In this document: in pieces, positions 1 through 12,176 of the stretch
How positions within the stretch are numbered: the first letter of the stretch is position 1
Layout of the letters: each line of letters begins with the position of its first letter
Assembly: GCA_009746045.1 (NCBI GenBank)
Contig: RPFO01001117.1
Location: 2,501-43,032, forward strand
Reading direction: 5' to 3'
Origin: Mesostigma viride
Taxonomy: Eukaryota > Streptophyta > Mesostigmatophyceae > Mesostigmatales > Mesostigmataceae
DNA length: 40,532 nt
Made by a program: the position numbers and the translations under genes
The notes under the pieces: model-generated
What the model was told of the DNA's origin: nothing
What the model saw: the letters and a program-made list of their open reading frames with translations, nothing else
Databases searched by the model: none

Positions 1-600
1 TCGTTCAGGAAGCCGTCATGACGCAAAATGGGATGAATACTCAACATGCCAGGTGAAAAAAAATTAGGAAAACCACGTACGTAAAATCCCGCAACTCACT
101 CTTGTTGGAGCTGATGCTGCTGTCGTTGTTGTTGTTGTCAGGCCCGTTGTTCTTGATTTAATGATGTAAGTGCTGCTCGTACGCAACGCTCGTGACCTGC
201 ACCCGCAGGCGAAAAAGAACGAACCACAATGATAGTATTGTTGTGAGTGACAATTGACGACATCACGCTACAAGGAGCATGACGCAAAAGGGATTTAAAA
301 TCGGCATGAAAAACCTGGTGAAAAATAAGAGGGAGAGGGGGGGAGAGGGAGAGGGAGAGAGAGTCGTCGTTCAGGAAGCCGTCATGACGCAAAATGGGAT
401 GAATACTCAACATGCCAGGTGAAAAAAAAAATAGAAAAACCACGTACGTAAAATCCCGCAACTCACTCTTGTTGGAGCTGATGCTGCTGTCGTTGTTGTT
501 GTTGTCAGGCCCGTTGTTCTTGATTTCCAAAGAAGAAAGCCGTGAAGCTGCTCGTACGCATTATGGGGGCTGCACCCGCAGGCGAAAAAGAACGTGGACC
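1..600. repeat. Direct duplication, two copies 366 bp apart
   Basis: Positions 1-157 recur almost exactly at 367-526. The copies share the run from 'tcgttcaggaagcc' to 'gttcttgattt' and differ mainly in the length of an A-run. Similarity resumes after an indel: 166-220 resembles 544-597, both with 'gctgctcgtacgca' and 'ctgcacccgcaggcgaaaaag'-like sequence. The first copy may extend left of the window. Between the copies is a purine-rich GAGAGG stretch at about 330-362. No protein in this segment is convincing. Confidence 0.85.
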
Positions 601-744
601 ACAGTCGGTCACTGGACGTGCGGTGGCGGGCGTGGTGGGCGCATCCGGCGGTGCGCGCCTGCAAAACACCGCATCAATTACCTGGGCGGGCTGGGTGCGC
701 ACCTTCCAAAGTCCCTGGTGTGTGTCAGTGCAGCGTCGACATGG

Positions 745-1401
745 CATGCGTGGAGGATATGTGCGTACGTACGACGAATCATGTGAAACGACTGGTCCAA
801 CCTGAAAAATTTTAAATTTTTGCCGTGTCCAGTAACGGTCCTAGGTTGCACCCGCGGGACGTTCCGACAGCTGTACAGAAAAGATCACAAAGATACGCCG
901 CGCAACGACGCCTGTGCCCGGCAAATCATTTGTGAGCCCGGAACTGAACAGTCACTGCAAATGTCGAGTATTTATTGCTCCACCCCCACAAAAAAGCGTT
1001 CCGGACCTGTTCGAAGCGAAGAGCACTGACAGGGATCGGACCCGAGCCAGATTTGTGTGCGGACCATGATGGCTGGCCTCCCTCACTCCGCAACCTCACT
1101 CTGGACGCAGGTTCGAATCCTGTCAGTGCTATTCGCTTCGAACAGTTCCGGAACGCTTTTTTGGGGGGGTGGAGCAATAGATTTTCGACGTGTGTAGTGA
1201 CTGTTCAGTTCCCGACTCACATTTGCCGGGCACTGGCGTCATTCCGCGGCGTATCTTTCTGATCTATTCTGTACAGCTGCCGGAACGTCCCGCGGGTGCA
1301 ACCTAGGACCGTTACTGGACACGGCAAAAATTTAAAATTTTTCAGGTTGGACCAGTCGTTTCACATGATTCGTCGTACGTACGCACATATCCTCCACACA
1401 T
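745..1401. mobile_element. Long inverted-repeat (foldback) element
   Basis: The left arm (about 745-1048) and the right arm (about 1106-1401) are reverse complements over nearly their whole length, with a spacer of about 60 bp. The ends read CATGCGTGGAGGATAT and, on the other strand, CATGTGTGGAGGATAT. Recognisable paired landmarks are the AAATTTT block near 810 and 1330, the GGTTGCACCCGCGGGACG block near 845 and 1290, and the GCTCCACCCCC block near 978 and 1165. The arms differ at scattered positions, so this is an old or tolerated palindrome. No clear target duplication was found. It may be a non-autonomous foldback or MITE-type element; no transposase lies inside. Confidence 0.85.
1022..1132. 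other. tRNA-related core of the foldback element
   Basis: The centre of the palindrome contains a T-arm/B-box-like word, GGTTCGAATCC, on the + strand (about 1110-1120), followed by TGTCAGTGCT. That pairs as a 7-bp acceptor-like stem with AGCACTGACA at about 1022. The opposite strand carries a weaker version, GGTCCGATCCC. The D-arm and A-box are not convincing, so this looks like a tRNA-derived relic and not a working tRNA gene. Confidence 0.45.
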
Positions 1402-3057
1402 GTAGGGCAGGTTGTACAACATTCTGTGCGCCAACCATGTGTACTACATGTATCGATTAGTATCACTACATGTATATTCCATCATGATCGCAGGATTAGT
1501 AACTACTGGGCTACAAATAGGCGCGAGATGGGAAGCGGCGCGGCGCGAATGCCAGTAGACATTTCCGCGATATTTTTAGGTCTGCTGCTAGAGCTAGATG
1601 TGCTCTACGCCCTGATACCGGACATCACTATGTTTCGACCAAGACTACAGGGACTAATTAACGGTTACAGTACAGGGGGTACCCAGGTCCACCGGGACGA
1701 AAGTGAATGTAAAATAATTACGAACATGCATATTCGAGGCTATGGCGGTGCAGAAAACTGATTGGTGTAGGAGCATCGATGCATGGATTCGTTCCAAATT
1801 TTGTAGGCATTATTTGTGCGTTGTAAAGATGCTGTAGCCGCAGTCGCGCAACATTTACTGAGGTGCGCAATCATCTCGGTCTGGGTTTTACTGCGTCAAC
1901 GCGTGTTTATTGTGACGGGAGTGACAATGAAGCTAGCACTTGTTATCGGCGGCTTTATAATTGAATATTTCGCATCGAGTAAATTTGTTACGATGTATTT
2001 CGAATATTTCATTAGTGTCGTGGGCCAGGAAAGTCTTGACGCATCGGCCCTGTCGTCAGCTTGCTAGCTGTCCTTGAGCCTTTTTTTTTGCGGTTTCGAC
2101 CTGGCGTAGTTTAGTGTCCCTGCGGTTACCGTCGACAAGATAAAGTCGTCGTATCACTCGGTAAGTAATCTCGGACTCATTGTTGAAGGTTTGGGATGTC
2201 AAATTTGCTTCGTTACTACTTTTCTGTAATTGTTTGTGGTGGTGGTTGCGCACAGCCATTACGGTCAGATTTTCATCAGTTTTGTGCATGATTGGCTGCG
2301 TCTGCACCAAATATACTAGAATAATGATTGATGTTACATGTAAATAAGTTCTATATGGTATCATGATGGTTTCTATAGCCTAAATCCTTAAGAATAGATG
2401 GTATCCTGGCCTGTTTTTGGTTAGCCTTTTAGCTTTGTTAGTATGGCTGTTGTGCAGTCACCCCATCTGTCTTCATGTAACACCTGTGGAGGTCCCAGTG
2501 CCCTGCTTGCATTCAAAAGAAGGTCCATGAGTTGTCTCTGTGTCATTTCATCTCAGGCAAGCATATGGAGGTCATTTTTTATGTTGTGGATGCATGGGCT
2601 ACGTAGCCCCTTGCACACGTGCATTTGGGCCTTGGCACAGTGGTATACCTGCTAGTAGAGCTTGGTAGCCACCACATGGTGACGTTTTCTTTAGAACAAC
2701 ATGAAGCATAGTTTAAGCTGTGTGTTAGTGATCATTTTGAGCATTACCCGGCCATTCAAAAGCACCATTGTGCACGCCTCATACCATTGTAATGCCACTT
2801 AGTGCCGCATGTCGCCCCGTAGCCAGCTAACAGCTGAAATGATGAAGCCCAGCATATAAGGAGCTCCAGTTAGCATTTCCAATGATCTAGGCTTACTTTT
2901 ACTTATTTAGTCTAGCACTGACATGTGAGAAAAACTGTGCATGGCTACCTATGTTTAATCGCTGTTATGGATGTTCTGTATGCTGGAATTGATGAAATAA
3001 TGCATGTTTGATCATTTATGATGTTTTATGATGCTACGGACTGAGGCGCCTGCCTTG
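1402..3057. other. Unassigned non-repetitive stretch
   Basis: The region is moderately AT-rich with short reading frames only, the longest about 110 codons. None has recognisable motifs, codon bias or splice signals that would support a gene. No tandem structure is visible. It ends where the satellite array begins. Confidence 0.5.
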
Positions 3058-5460
3058 TAATGCCATTCATGTACGTAGACGGGCCATGATGACACCATGG
3101 GAGCCTGAATCCTCATCATTTTGTTTATGAGACATCCATGTACGTAGGCCAGCCATGATGACACCAATGGAGCCTGAATCCTCATCATTAATTACATACA
3201 TGCCATCCATGTACGTAGGCCAGCCATGATGACACCATGGGAGCCTGAATCCTCATCATTTACTATTCCTTGACATCCATGTACGTAGGCCAGCCATGAT
3301 GACCCCAATGGAGCCTGAATCCTCATCATTTACTATTCCTTGACATCAATGTACGTAGGCCAGCCATGATGACCCCAATGGAGCCTGAATCCTCATCATT
3401 AATTACATACATGCCATCCATGTACGTAGGCCAGCCATGATGACACCATGGTAGCCTGAATCCTCATCATTAATTACATAAATGCCATTCATGTACGTAG
3501 ACGGGCCATGATGACACCATGGGAGCCTGAATCCTCATCATTTTGTTTATGAGACATCCATGTACGTAGGCCAGCCATGATGACACCAATGGAGCCTGAA
3601 TCCTCATCATTAATTACATACATGCCATCCATGTACGTAGACGGGCCATGATGACACCATGGGAGCCTGAATCCTCATCATTAATTACATAAATGCCATT
3701 CATGTACGTACACGGGCAATGATGACACCAATGGAGCCTGAATCCTCATCATTATATACATAAATGCCATCCATGTACGTACACGGGCAATGATGACACC
3801 ATGGGAGCCTGAATCCTCATCATTAATTACATAAATGCCATTCATGTACGTAGACGGGCCATGATGACACCATGGGAGCCTGAATCCTCATCATTTTGTT
3901 TATGAGACATCCATGCACGTAGGCCAGCCATGATGACACCAATGGAGCCTGAATCCTCATCATTAATTACATACATGCCATCCATGTACGTAGGCCAGCC
4001 ATGATGACACCATGGGAGCCTGAATCCTCATCATTAATTACATAAATGCCATTCATGTACGTAGACGGGCCATGATGACACCATGGGAGCCTGAATCCTC
4101 ATCATTTTGTTTATGAGACATCCATGTACGTAGGCCAGCCATGATGACACCAATGGAGCCTGAATCCTCATCATTAATTACATACATGCCATCCATGTAC
4201 GTAGACGGGCCATGATGACACCAATGGAGCCTGAATCCTCATCATTAATTACATACATGCCATCCATGTACGTAGACAAGCCATGATGACACCATGGGAG
4301 CCTGAATCCTCATCATTTTTTTTTCTTTGACATCCATGTACATACGTAGGCCAGCCATGATGACACCAATGGAGCCTGAATCCTCATCATTAATTACATA
4401 AATGCCAACCATGTACGTAGGCCAGCCATGATGACACCATGGGAGCCTGAATCCTGATCATTTTGTTTATGAGACATCCATGTACGTAGGCCAGCCATGA
4501 TGACACCAATGGAGCCTGAATCCTCATCATTAATTACATACATGCCATCCATGTACGTAGGCCAGCCATGATGACACCATGGGAGCCTGAATCCTCATCA
4601 TTAATTACATAAATGCCACCATGTACGTAGACGGGCCATGATGACACCATGGGAGCCTGAATCCTCATCATTTTGTTTATGAGACATCCATGTACGTAGG
4701 CCAGCCATGATGACACCAATGGAGCCTGAATCCTCATCATTAATTACATACATGCCATCCATGTACGTAGACGGGCCATGATGACACCAATGGAGCCTGA
4801 ATCCTCATCATTAATTACATACATGCCATCCATGTACGTAGACAAGCCATGATGACACCATGGGAGCCTGAATCCTCATCATTAATTACATAAATGCCAA
4901 CCATGTAGGTAGGCCAGCCATGATGACACCATGGGAGCCTGAATCCTCATCATTTTTTTTTCTTTGACATCCATGTACATACGTAGGCCAGCCATGATGA
5001 CACCAATGGAGCCTGAATCCTCATCATTAATTACATAAATGCCAACCATGTACGTAGGCCAGCCATGATGACACCATGGGAGCCTGAATCCTGATCATTT
5101 TTTTTTCTTTGACATCCATGTACGTAGGCCAGCCATGATGACACCATGGGAGCCTGAATCCTCATCATTAATTTCATACATGCCAACAACACGTAGACGG
5201 GCCATAATGACACCACGGGAGCCTGAATCCTGATCATTTTTTTTTCTTTGACATCCATGTACGTAGGCCAGCCATGATGACACCATGGGAGCCTGAATCC
5301 TCATCATTTTTTTTCTGAGACATCCATGTACGTAGACAGGCCATGATGACACCATGGGAGCCTGAATCCTCATCATTAATTACATAAATGCCATCCATGT
5401 ACGTAGACGGGCCATGATGACACCATGGGAGCCTGATTCCTCATCATTATGTAATTACAT
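3058..5460 (-). repeat. 71-bp satellite, reverse-orientation block
   Basis: About 34 tandem units of a ~71-bp satellite lie here in reverse orientation. Each unit contains 'cctgaatcctcatcatt', 'catgatgacacca' and 'catgtacgtag'. Units differ mainly in the spacer, which is of TTAATTACATAAATGCC type, TACTATTCCTTGACATC type or T-run/CTTTGACATC type. Short open frames repeated through the block (starting MMRIQAP on the minus strand) come from the repeat and are not genes, because 71 is not a multiple of three and the frames stay short. Confidence 0.95.
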
Positions 5461-7241
5461 ACATGCCATCCATTTATGTAACTAATGATGAGGATTCAGG
5501 CTCCCATTTGGTCATCATGGCTTGTCTACGTACATGGATGGCATGTATGTAATTAATGATGAGGATTCAGGCTCCCATGGTGTCATCATGGCTTGTCTAC
5601 GTACATGGATGGCGATTTTGTAATTAATGATGAGGATTTAGGCTCCTGGCATGGGGTCATCATGGCCCGTCTACGTACATGGATGGCATTTATGTAATTA
5701 ATGATGAGGATTTAGGCTCCTGGCATGGGGTCATCATGGCCCGTCTACGTACATGGATGGCATTTATGTAATTAATGATGAGGATTCAGGCTCCCATGGT
5801 GTCATCATGGCTTGTCTACCTACATGGTTTGCATTTATGTAACCTGAATCCTCTCATAAAAAAAATGATGAGGATTCAGGCTGAGTCCATTGGTGTCATC
5901 ATGGCTGGCCTACGTACATGGATGTCAAGGAATAGTAAATGATGAGGATTCAGGCTCCCATGGTGTCATCATGGCTGGCCTACGTACATGGATGGCATGT
6001 ATGTAATTAATGATGAGGATTCAGGCTCCATTGGTGTCATCATGGCTGGCCTACGTATGTACATGGATGTCAAAGAAAAAAAAAACGATGAGGATTCAGG
6101 CTCCCATGGTGTCATCATTGCCCGTGTATGTACATGGTTGGCATTTATGTAATTAATGATGAGGATTCAGGCTCCATTGGTGTCATCATGGCCCGTCTAC
6201 GTACATGGATGGCATGTATGTAATTAATGATGAGGATTCAGGCTCCATTGGTGTCATCATGGCTGGCCTACGTATGTACATGGATGTCAAAGAAAAAAAA
6301 ATGATGAGGATTCAGGCTCCCATGGTGTCATCATGGCCCGTGTACGTACATGGATGTCAAGGAATAGTAAATGATGAGGATTCAGGCTCCCATGGTGTCA
6401 TCATGGCCCGTCTACGTACATGGATGTCAAGGAATAGTAAATGATGAGGATTCAGGCTCCCATGGGGTCATCATGGCTTGTCTACGTACATGGTTGGCAT
6501 TTATGTAATTAATGAGGAGGATTCAGGCTCCCATGGTGTCTCCATGGCTGGCCTACGTACATGGATGGCCTTTATGTAAGTAATGATGAGGATTCAGGCT
6601 CCCATGGTGTCATCATGGCCCGTCTACGTACATGGTTGGCATTTATGTAATTAATGAGGAGGATTCAGGCTCCCATGGTGTCATGTGGATGGCGATTTTG
6701 TAATTAATGATGAGGATTTAGGCTCCCAGGGTGTCATCATGGCCCGTCTACGTACATGGATGTCAAGGAATAGTAAATGATGAGGATTCAGGCTCCCATG
6801 GGGTCATCATGGCTTGTCTACGTACATGGTTGGCATTTATGTAATTAATGAGGAGGATTCAGGCTCCCATGGTGTCTCCATGGCTGGCCTACGTACATGG
6901 ATGGCCTTTATGTAAGTAATGATGAGGATTCAGGCTCCCATGGTGTCATCATGGCCCGTCTACGTACATGGTTGGCATTTATGTAATTAATGAGGAGGAT
7001 TCAGGCTCCCATGGTGTCATCATGGCCCGTCTACGTACATGGATGTCAAGGAATAGTAAATGATGAGGATTCAGGCTCCCATGGTGTCATCATGGCCCGT
7101 CTACGTACATGGATGTCAAGGAATAGTAAATGATGAGGATTCAGGCTCCCATGGTGTCTCCATGGCCCGTCTACGTACATGAATGGCAAGTATGTAATTA
7201 ATGATGAGGATTCAGGCTCCCATGGGGTCATCATGGCCCGT
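5461..7241 (+). repeat. 71-bp satellite, forward-orientation block
   Basis: About 25 units lie here in the opposite orientation to the preceding block, reading 'tgatgaggattcaggctccc', 'atggtgtcatcatgg' and 'ctacgtacatgg'. The switch happens between about 5440 and 5485, where 'cctcatcattatgtaatta' faces 'taactaatgatgagg', making a head-to-head junction. Spacer variants are ggcatttatgtaattaa, gtcaaggaatagtaaa and gtcaaagaaaaaaa. The block ends at GT (7240-7241), where a TIR element is inserted. Confidence 0.95.
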
Positions 7242-7766
7242 CACATCAATCCGGCGCAGCGCCGGGCCGTTCCCCGGTAATTCCCGCGCGAAAGTTGACG
7301 AAATTCGGTGCGCGCGTGCAATGTTGACTGAAATTCGGTGTGCAAGGCTATGGTAGCTGAAAATTCATTGCTCACGGAATATGAAGCCATTGTGTACCGG
7401 ATTTCGCTTGTTCGAACGGCATTGTCATAGGGAAAAATAATATTCACAAAAAAACTCGCGAAACGCTGCTGTATTGGGTGTGAACGAGGACAAGCACGCA
7501 GTTGGCGCAGTTTTTGCTCGCCGTCCGACCAGACCCGTGCATCTTTAAGGTAAGGTCTCGTTGCCCAAACTACTTGACGGTGGAAACGAACACGTTCCAC
7601 CAGTTCCTTACATCATTTCAAAGAAACCCAGCGTAGGATTTCCCTTAATTTTGCGTTTCCGATTTTTACGCCCCTTCCGCGAAAAAGTGAGAATTATAGG
7701 AGCGCTGACAGGGGCAACACTGCATGTCGTGCTTTTAATCGCTTTTTCGTCTTTTCTTGCAGCTAT

Positions 7767-7934
7767 ATGACTTCGCTTGGGCGCAGCAACATCGCCCGGT
7801 GTTTATCCTGCGGGCGGGGCTTGCTGGCCCCGTCCGGAGTGTGCTCGGGGTGCGGGAAAAACCACAGCTACTGGTTTATAACGTCGACAACCCCCCATTT
7901 TCTGGTCATTAACCGGCGTATTCTTGTGGTTTAA
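7767..7934 (+). CDS. Small zinc-ribbon protein or exon (55 codons)
   Basis: An ATG at 7767 opens a 55-codon frame that stops at TAA 7932-7934. It carries C-x2-C at residues 12-15 and C-x2-C at 26-29 (CLSC...CSGC), a typical four-cysteine zinc-ribbon spacing, followed by a hydrophobic tail. A strong acceptor-like sequence (polypyrimidine, then TTCTTGCAG) ends at 7762, just upstream of the ATG. The frame may therefore be the last exon of a longer gene whose upstream exons are not identified. It lies inside the 3.4-kb TIR element and could belong to it. The function is unknown; the zinc-binding inference rests only on the cysteine pattern. Confidence 0.4.
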   Translation: MTSLGRSNIARCLSCGRGLLAPSGVCSGCGKNHSYWFITSTTPHFLVINRRILVV

Positions 7935-8247
7935 GCTTCCGGCGACGGGCGAAAAGAGCTCTTACCATGACGGCATGCTCTGGGGAGGCGTTCCGAGAAG
8001 GACTGGGGCGGGCAGGCAAATTTACACGCGACAGTGCCCGCACGTCGCCTGCGCACCCCGGCGTACAAGGCAAAGCGCAGTGTTTCCCTCCTGGACGGCC
8101 CATCGCTGCCTTTGCCGGGCGGCATGTTGGGGAGGCGGCTCCTTCTTCCTTTCTTACCGCCCGTTTCATAGTTCATACCCCGTGAGTTTCCCAACGGAGG
8201 CGTGTTAATGATGAGCGGCTGCATGCATGAATGAACGGGTGTATGAA

Positions 8248-8748
8248 TGAGGGAGGGGGGAGGGAGGGAGGGAGGGAGGGAGGGAGGGAGGGAGGGAGGG
8301 AGGGAGGGAGGGAGGGAGGGAGGGAGGGAGGGAGGGAGGGAGGAGGGAGGGAGGGAGGGAGGGAGGGAGGGAGGGAGGGAGGGAGGGAGGGAGGGAGGGA
8401 GGGAGGGAGGGAGGGAGGGAGGGAGGGAGGGAGGGAGGAGGGAGGGAGGGAGGGAGGGAGGGAGGGAGGGAGGGAGGGAGGGAGGAGGGAGGGAGGGAGG
8501 GAGGGAGGGAGGGAGGAGGGAGGAGGAGGGAGGGAGGGAGGGAGGGAGGGAGGGAGGGAGGGAGGGAGGGAGGGAGGGAGGGAGGGAGGGAGGGAGGGAG
8601 GGAGGGAGAGGAGGGAGGGAGGGAGGGAGGGAGGGAGGGAGGGAGGGAGGGAGGGAGGAGGGAGGGAGGGAGGGAGGAGGGAGGAGGGAGGGAGGGAGGG
8701 AGGGAGGGAGGGAGGGAGGGAGGGAGGGAGGGAGGGAGGGAGGGAGGG
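8248..8748 (+). repeat. (GGGA)n microsatellite, ~500 bp
   Basis: This is an almost pure GGGA tetranucleotide tract of roughly 120 copies, with occasional GGA interruptions. Runs of three Gs separated by one A repeat throughout, which is a pattern expected to form stacked G-quadruplexes on the + strand. Long frames on both strands (poly-REGG, poly-LPPS) are artefacts of the repeat. Confidence 0.98.
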
Positions 8749-8758
8749 TATGTATGAC

Positions 8759-8957
<199 letters not shown>

Positions 8958-9021
8958 CTACGTGTATGCATGGGTGGGTGGATACATGTGTATGTGTGTG
9001 TGGGTGGGTGGGTAAGGGATC

Positions 9022-9056
9022 GACGTGTGTGTGTGTATGTGTGTGTGTGTGTGTGC
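9022..9056 (+). repeat. (GT)n microsatellite
   Basis: This is a short GT/TG run with one TATG interruption, downstream of GGGTGGGTG sequence. It continues the alternating purine-pyrimidine character of the preceding tract. Confidence 0.9.
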
Positions 9057-9067
9057 TTCTCTGCTTA

Positions 9068-9339
9068 GGCGTTGGAGCACACGCATGCACTGGAGGAAGG
9101 GGGTGATGAAAACCCAGACCAACTGTCGCACCCACCCCTCCACCTTCACCAAGCGTAAGGCCAAGCGTGCCATGGGGTAGGGTAGCGGACGCAAGTCACC
9201 AACGTCAGGGTGCTCACCAGGCTGGTGGATGAGAAGATGGGGGGCAGGCCCCTGTCAGATGCAGAGAAGAAGAAAAGGAAAAGGATGCAGCAGGGCCGTG
9301 AGAACGTGCCCCCGGGTGTGGCATTAGCCACTATATAGC
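9068..9339 (+). pseudogene. Possible coding remnant with basic C-terminus
   Basis: Two open stretches in different frames look protein-like. The first (about 9090-9180) includes TFTKRKAKRAMG and then a stop. The second (about 9192-9339) includes LTRLVDEKMGGRPLSDAEK, then KKRKRMQQGRENVPPG, and ends at TAG 9337-9339. Either a short intron or a frame change would be needed to join them; GTAG/CAAG sequences near 9180-9195 allow a splice. The family was not recognised and nothing upstream could be linked to it. It could be a captured gene fragment within the TIR element. Confidence 0.25.
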
Positions 9340-9469
9340 TAGCTAGCTGGCTAGAGGTGTGTTATTAATGCATTGTACTATAGGCATGTGCCCCCAAGTA
9401 TGCCTTCCTGCATTGTAAATATGATGCATAATGTAATGATGTGTTGTTTGGAACCTTCTGTACACCAAG

Positions 9470-10430
9470 GTGGAATGATTGCCATGAAACCCTTGTAAGA
9501 ACAATAGAAAGCTGCTTTTTCTGTGGTATTTATGCTAGCATCTGTCACCAATTTGTCATCCAACCAGCCTGAAGCTTTGTGGGCAGGCTGCATGGGATGT
9601 GTTTCAAACATGTGCCAAGTTCTAGCTCCAACTGAGTCCACTTGGGTCTTATATATGTGCAAACCTATGATGAAATACTTGGAAAACACTGAAAAACTGC
9701 ATTTTGGGGGTATTTATGCTAGCATTTGTCACCAATTTGTCATCCAACCAGCCTGAAACTTTGTGGGCATGCTGCATGGGATGTGTTTAGAACATGTGCA
9801 AAGTTCCAGGCCCAACTGAGTTCATTTGGTGTCATTATGTATGCATATGTGTGATAAAACCCTTAAAAAACCATGAAAAACTGCATTTTTTGGGTATTTA
9901 TGCTAGCATTTGTCGCCAATTTGTCATCCAACCAGCCTGAAACTTTGTGGGCATGCTGCATGGGATGTGTTTAGAACATGTGCAAAGTTCCAGGCCCAAC
10001 TGAGTTCATTTGGTGTCATTATGTATGCATATGTGTGATAAAACCCTTAAAAAACCATGAAAAACTGCATTTTTTGGGTATTTATGCTAGCATTCGTCAC
10101 CAATTTGTCATCCAACCAGCCTGAAACTTTGTGGGCATGCTGCATGGGATGTGTTTAGAACATGTGCAAAGTTCCAGGCCCAACTGAGTTCATTTGGTGT
10201 CATTATGTATGCATATGTGTGATAAAACCCTTAAAAAACCATGAAAAACTGCATTTTTTGGGTATTTATGCTAGCATTCGTCACCAATTTGTCATCCAAC
10301 CAGCCTGAAACTTTGTGGGCATGCTGCATGGGATGTGTTTAGAACATGTGCAAAGTTCCAGGCCCAACTGAGTTCATTTGATGTCATTATATATGCATAC
10401 ATGCCAGAAAGTGCTGAAAATACGGTATTT
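9470..10430 (+). repeat. 184-bp tandem repeat, about 5 copies
   Basis: A unit of 183-185 bp recurs with the landmark 'tatttatgctagcat' at about 9530, 9714, 9896, 10081 and 10265. The middle three copies are nearly identical and the outer copies are more divergent. Each unit includes 'caccaatttgtcatccaacc' and 'gggatgtgttt' words. A degenerate partial copy (tttttgctagcaaatgtcacc) follows at about 10428. No coding potential is seen. Confidence 0.92.
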
Positions 10431-10606
10431 TTTGCTAGCAAATGTCACCATGTTACCATGGTGCCGACTCCCAAAAAATTTTTTGACCACATGGCATCAT
10501 AAGATATCTGATTAGGTACCTTGGTGCCAAATTTGAGGCCAAACTGACTATTAGCCTATCTTGAAATAATTACCAGGGAACAAAAACGCGTTTTTGGATT
10601 GATGTG

Positions 10607-12176
10607 GTCTACGTACATGGATGGCATTTTTGTATATAATGATGAGGATTCAGGCTCCCATGGTGTCATCATGGCTTGTCTACGTACATGGATGGCATTT
10701 ATGTAATTAATGATGAGGATTCAGGCTCCCATGGTGTCTCCATGGCCCGTCTACGTACATGAATGGCAAGTATGTAATTAATGAGGAGGATTCAGGCTCC
10801 CATGGTGTCATCATGGCCCGTGTACGTACATGGATGGCATGTATGTAGTTAATGATGAGGATTCAGGCTCCCATGGTGTCATCATGGCCCGTCTACGTAC
10901 ATGGATGGCATTTATGTAATTAATGATGAGGATTCAGGCTCCCATGGTGTCATCATGGCTTGTCTACGTACATGGTTGGCATTTATGTAACCTGAATCCT
11001 CTCATAAAAAAAATGAAGAGGATTCAGGCTCCATTGGTGTCATCATGGCTGGCCTACGTACATGGATGTCCAGGAATAGTAAATTATGAGGATTCAGGCT
11101 CCCATGGTGTCATCATGGCTTGTCTACGTACATGGTTGGCATTTATGTAATTAATGAGGAGGATTCAGGCTCCCATGGTGTCATCATGGCCCGTCTACGT
11201 ACATGGATGTCATTTATGTAATTAATGATGAGGATTCAGGCTCCCATGGTGTCATCATGGCCCGTCTACGTACATGGATGTCAAAGAAAAAAAAATGAGG
11301 AGGATTTAGGCTCCCATGGTGTCATCATGGCCCGTGTACGTACATGGATGGCATGTATGTAGTTAATGATGAGGATTCAGGCTCCCATGGTGTCATCATG
11401 GCCCGTCTACGTACATGGATGGCATTTATGTAATTAATGATGAGGATTCAGGCTCCCATGGTGTCATCATGGCTTGTCTACGTACATGGATGGCATTTAT
11501 GTAATTAATGATGAGGATTCAGGCTCCCATGGTGTCTCCATGGCCCGTCTACGTACATGGATGGCATGTATGTAGTTAATGATGAGGATTCAGGCTCCCA
11601 TGGTGTCATCATGGCTTGTCTACGTACATGGATGGCATGTATGTAATTAATGAGGAGGATTCAGGCTCCCATGGTGTCTCCATGGCTGGCCTACGTACAT
11701 GGATGTCAAGGAATAGTAAATCATGAGGATTCAGGCTCCCATGGTGTCATCATGGCCCGTCCACGTACATGGATGTCAAGGAATAGTAAATGATGAGTAT
11801 TCAGGCTCCCATGGTGTCATCATGGCTTGTCTACGTACATGGTTGGCATTTATGTAATTAATGAGGAGGATTCAGGCTCCCATGGTGTCATCATGGCCCG
11901 TCTACGTACATGGATGTCAAGGAATAGTAAATGATGAGGATTCAGGCTCCCATGGTGTCTCCATGGCCCGTCTACGTACATGAATGGCAAGTATGTAATT
12001 AATGATGAGGATTCAGGCTCCCATGGTGTCATCATGGCTGGCCTACGTACATGAATGGCATTTATGTAATTAATGATGAGGATTCAGGCTCCCATGGGGT
12101 CATCATGGCCCGTCTACGTACATGGATGGCATTTTTGTATATAATGATGAGGATTCAGGCTCCCATGGTGTCATCA
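10607..12176 (+). repeat. 71-bp satellite, forward block 2
   Basis: About 22 forward units make up this block. Positions 10661-11889 are repeated at 12481-13709 (offset 1820 bp) with only one difference noticed, showing a higher-order duplication about 1.2 kb long. One unit (about 10991-11028) carries a foldback spacer, CCTGAATCCTC followed after an A-run by GAGGATTCAGG. The block ends with the 12-bp word ATGGTGTCATCA (12165-12176), which recurs after the next insertion. Confidence 0.95.

Noticed and set aside
1426-1761. 111-codon frame in the left unassigned region
   Set aside because: No recognisable motif, no splice context and no codon bias distinct from the neighbouring non-coding sequence.
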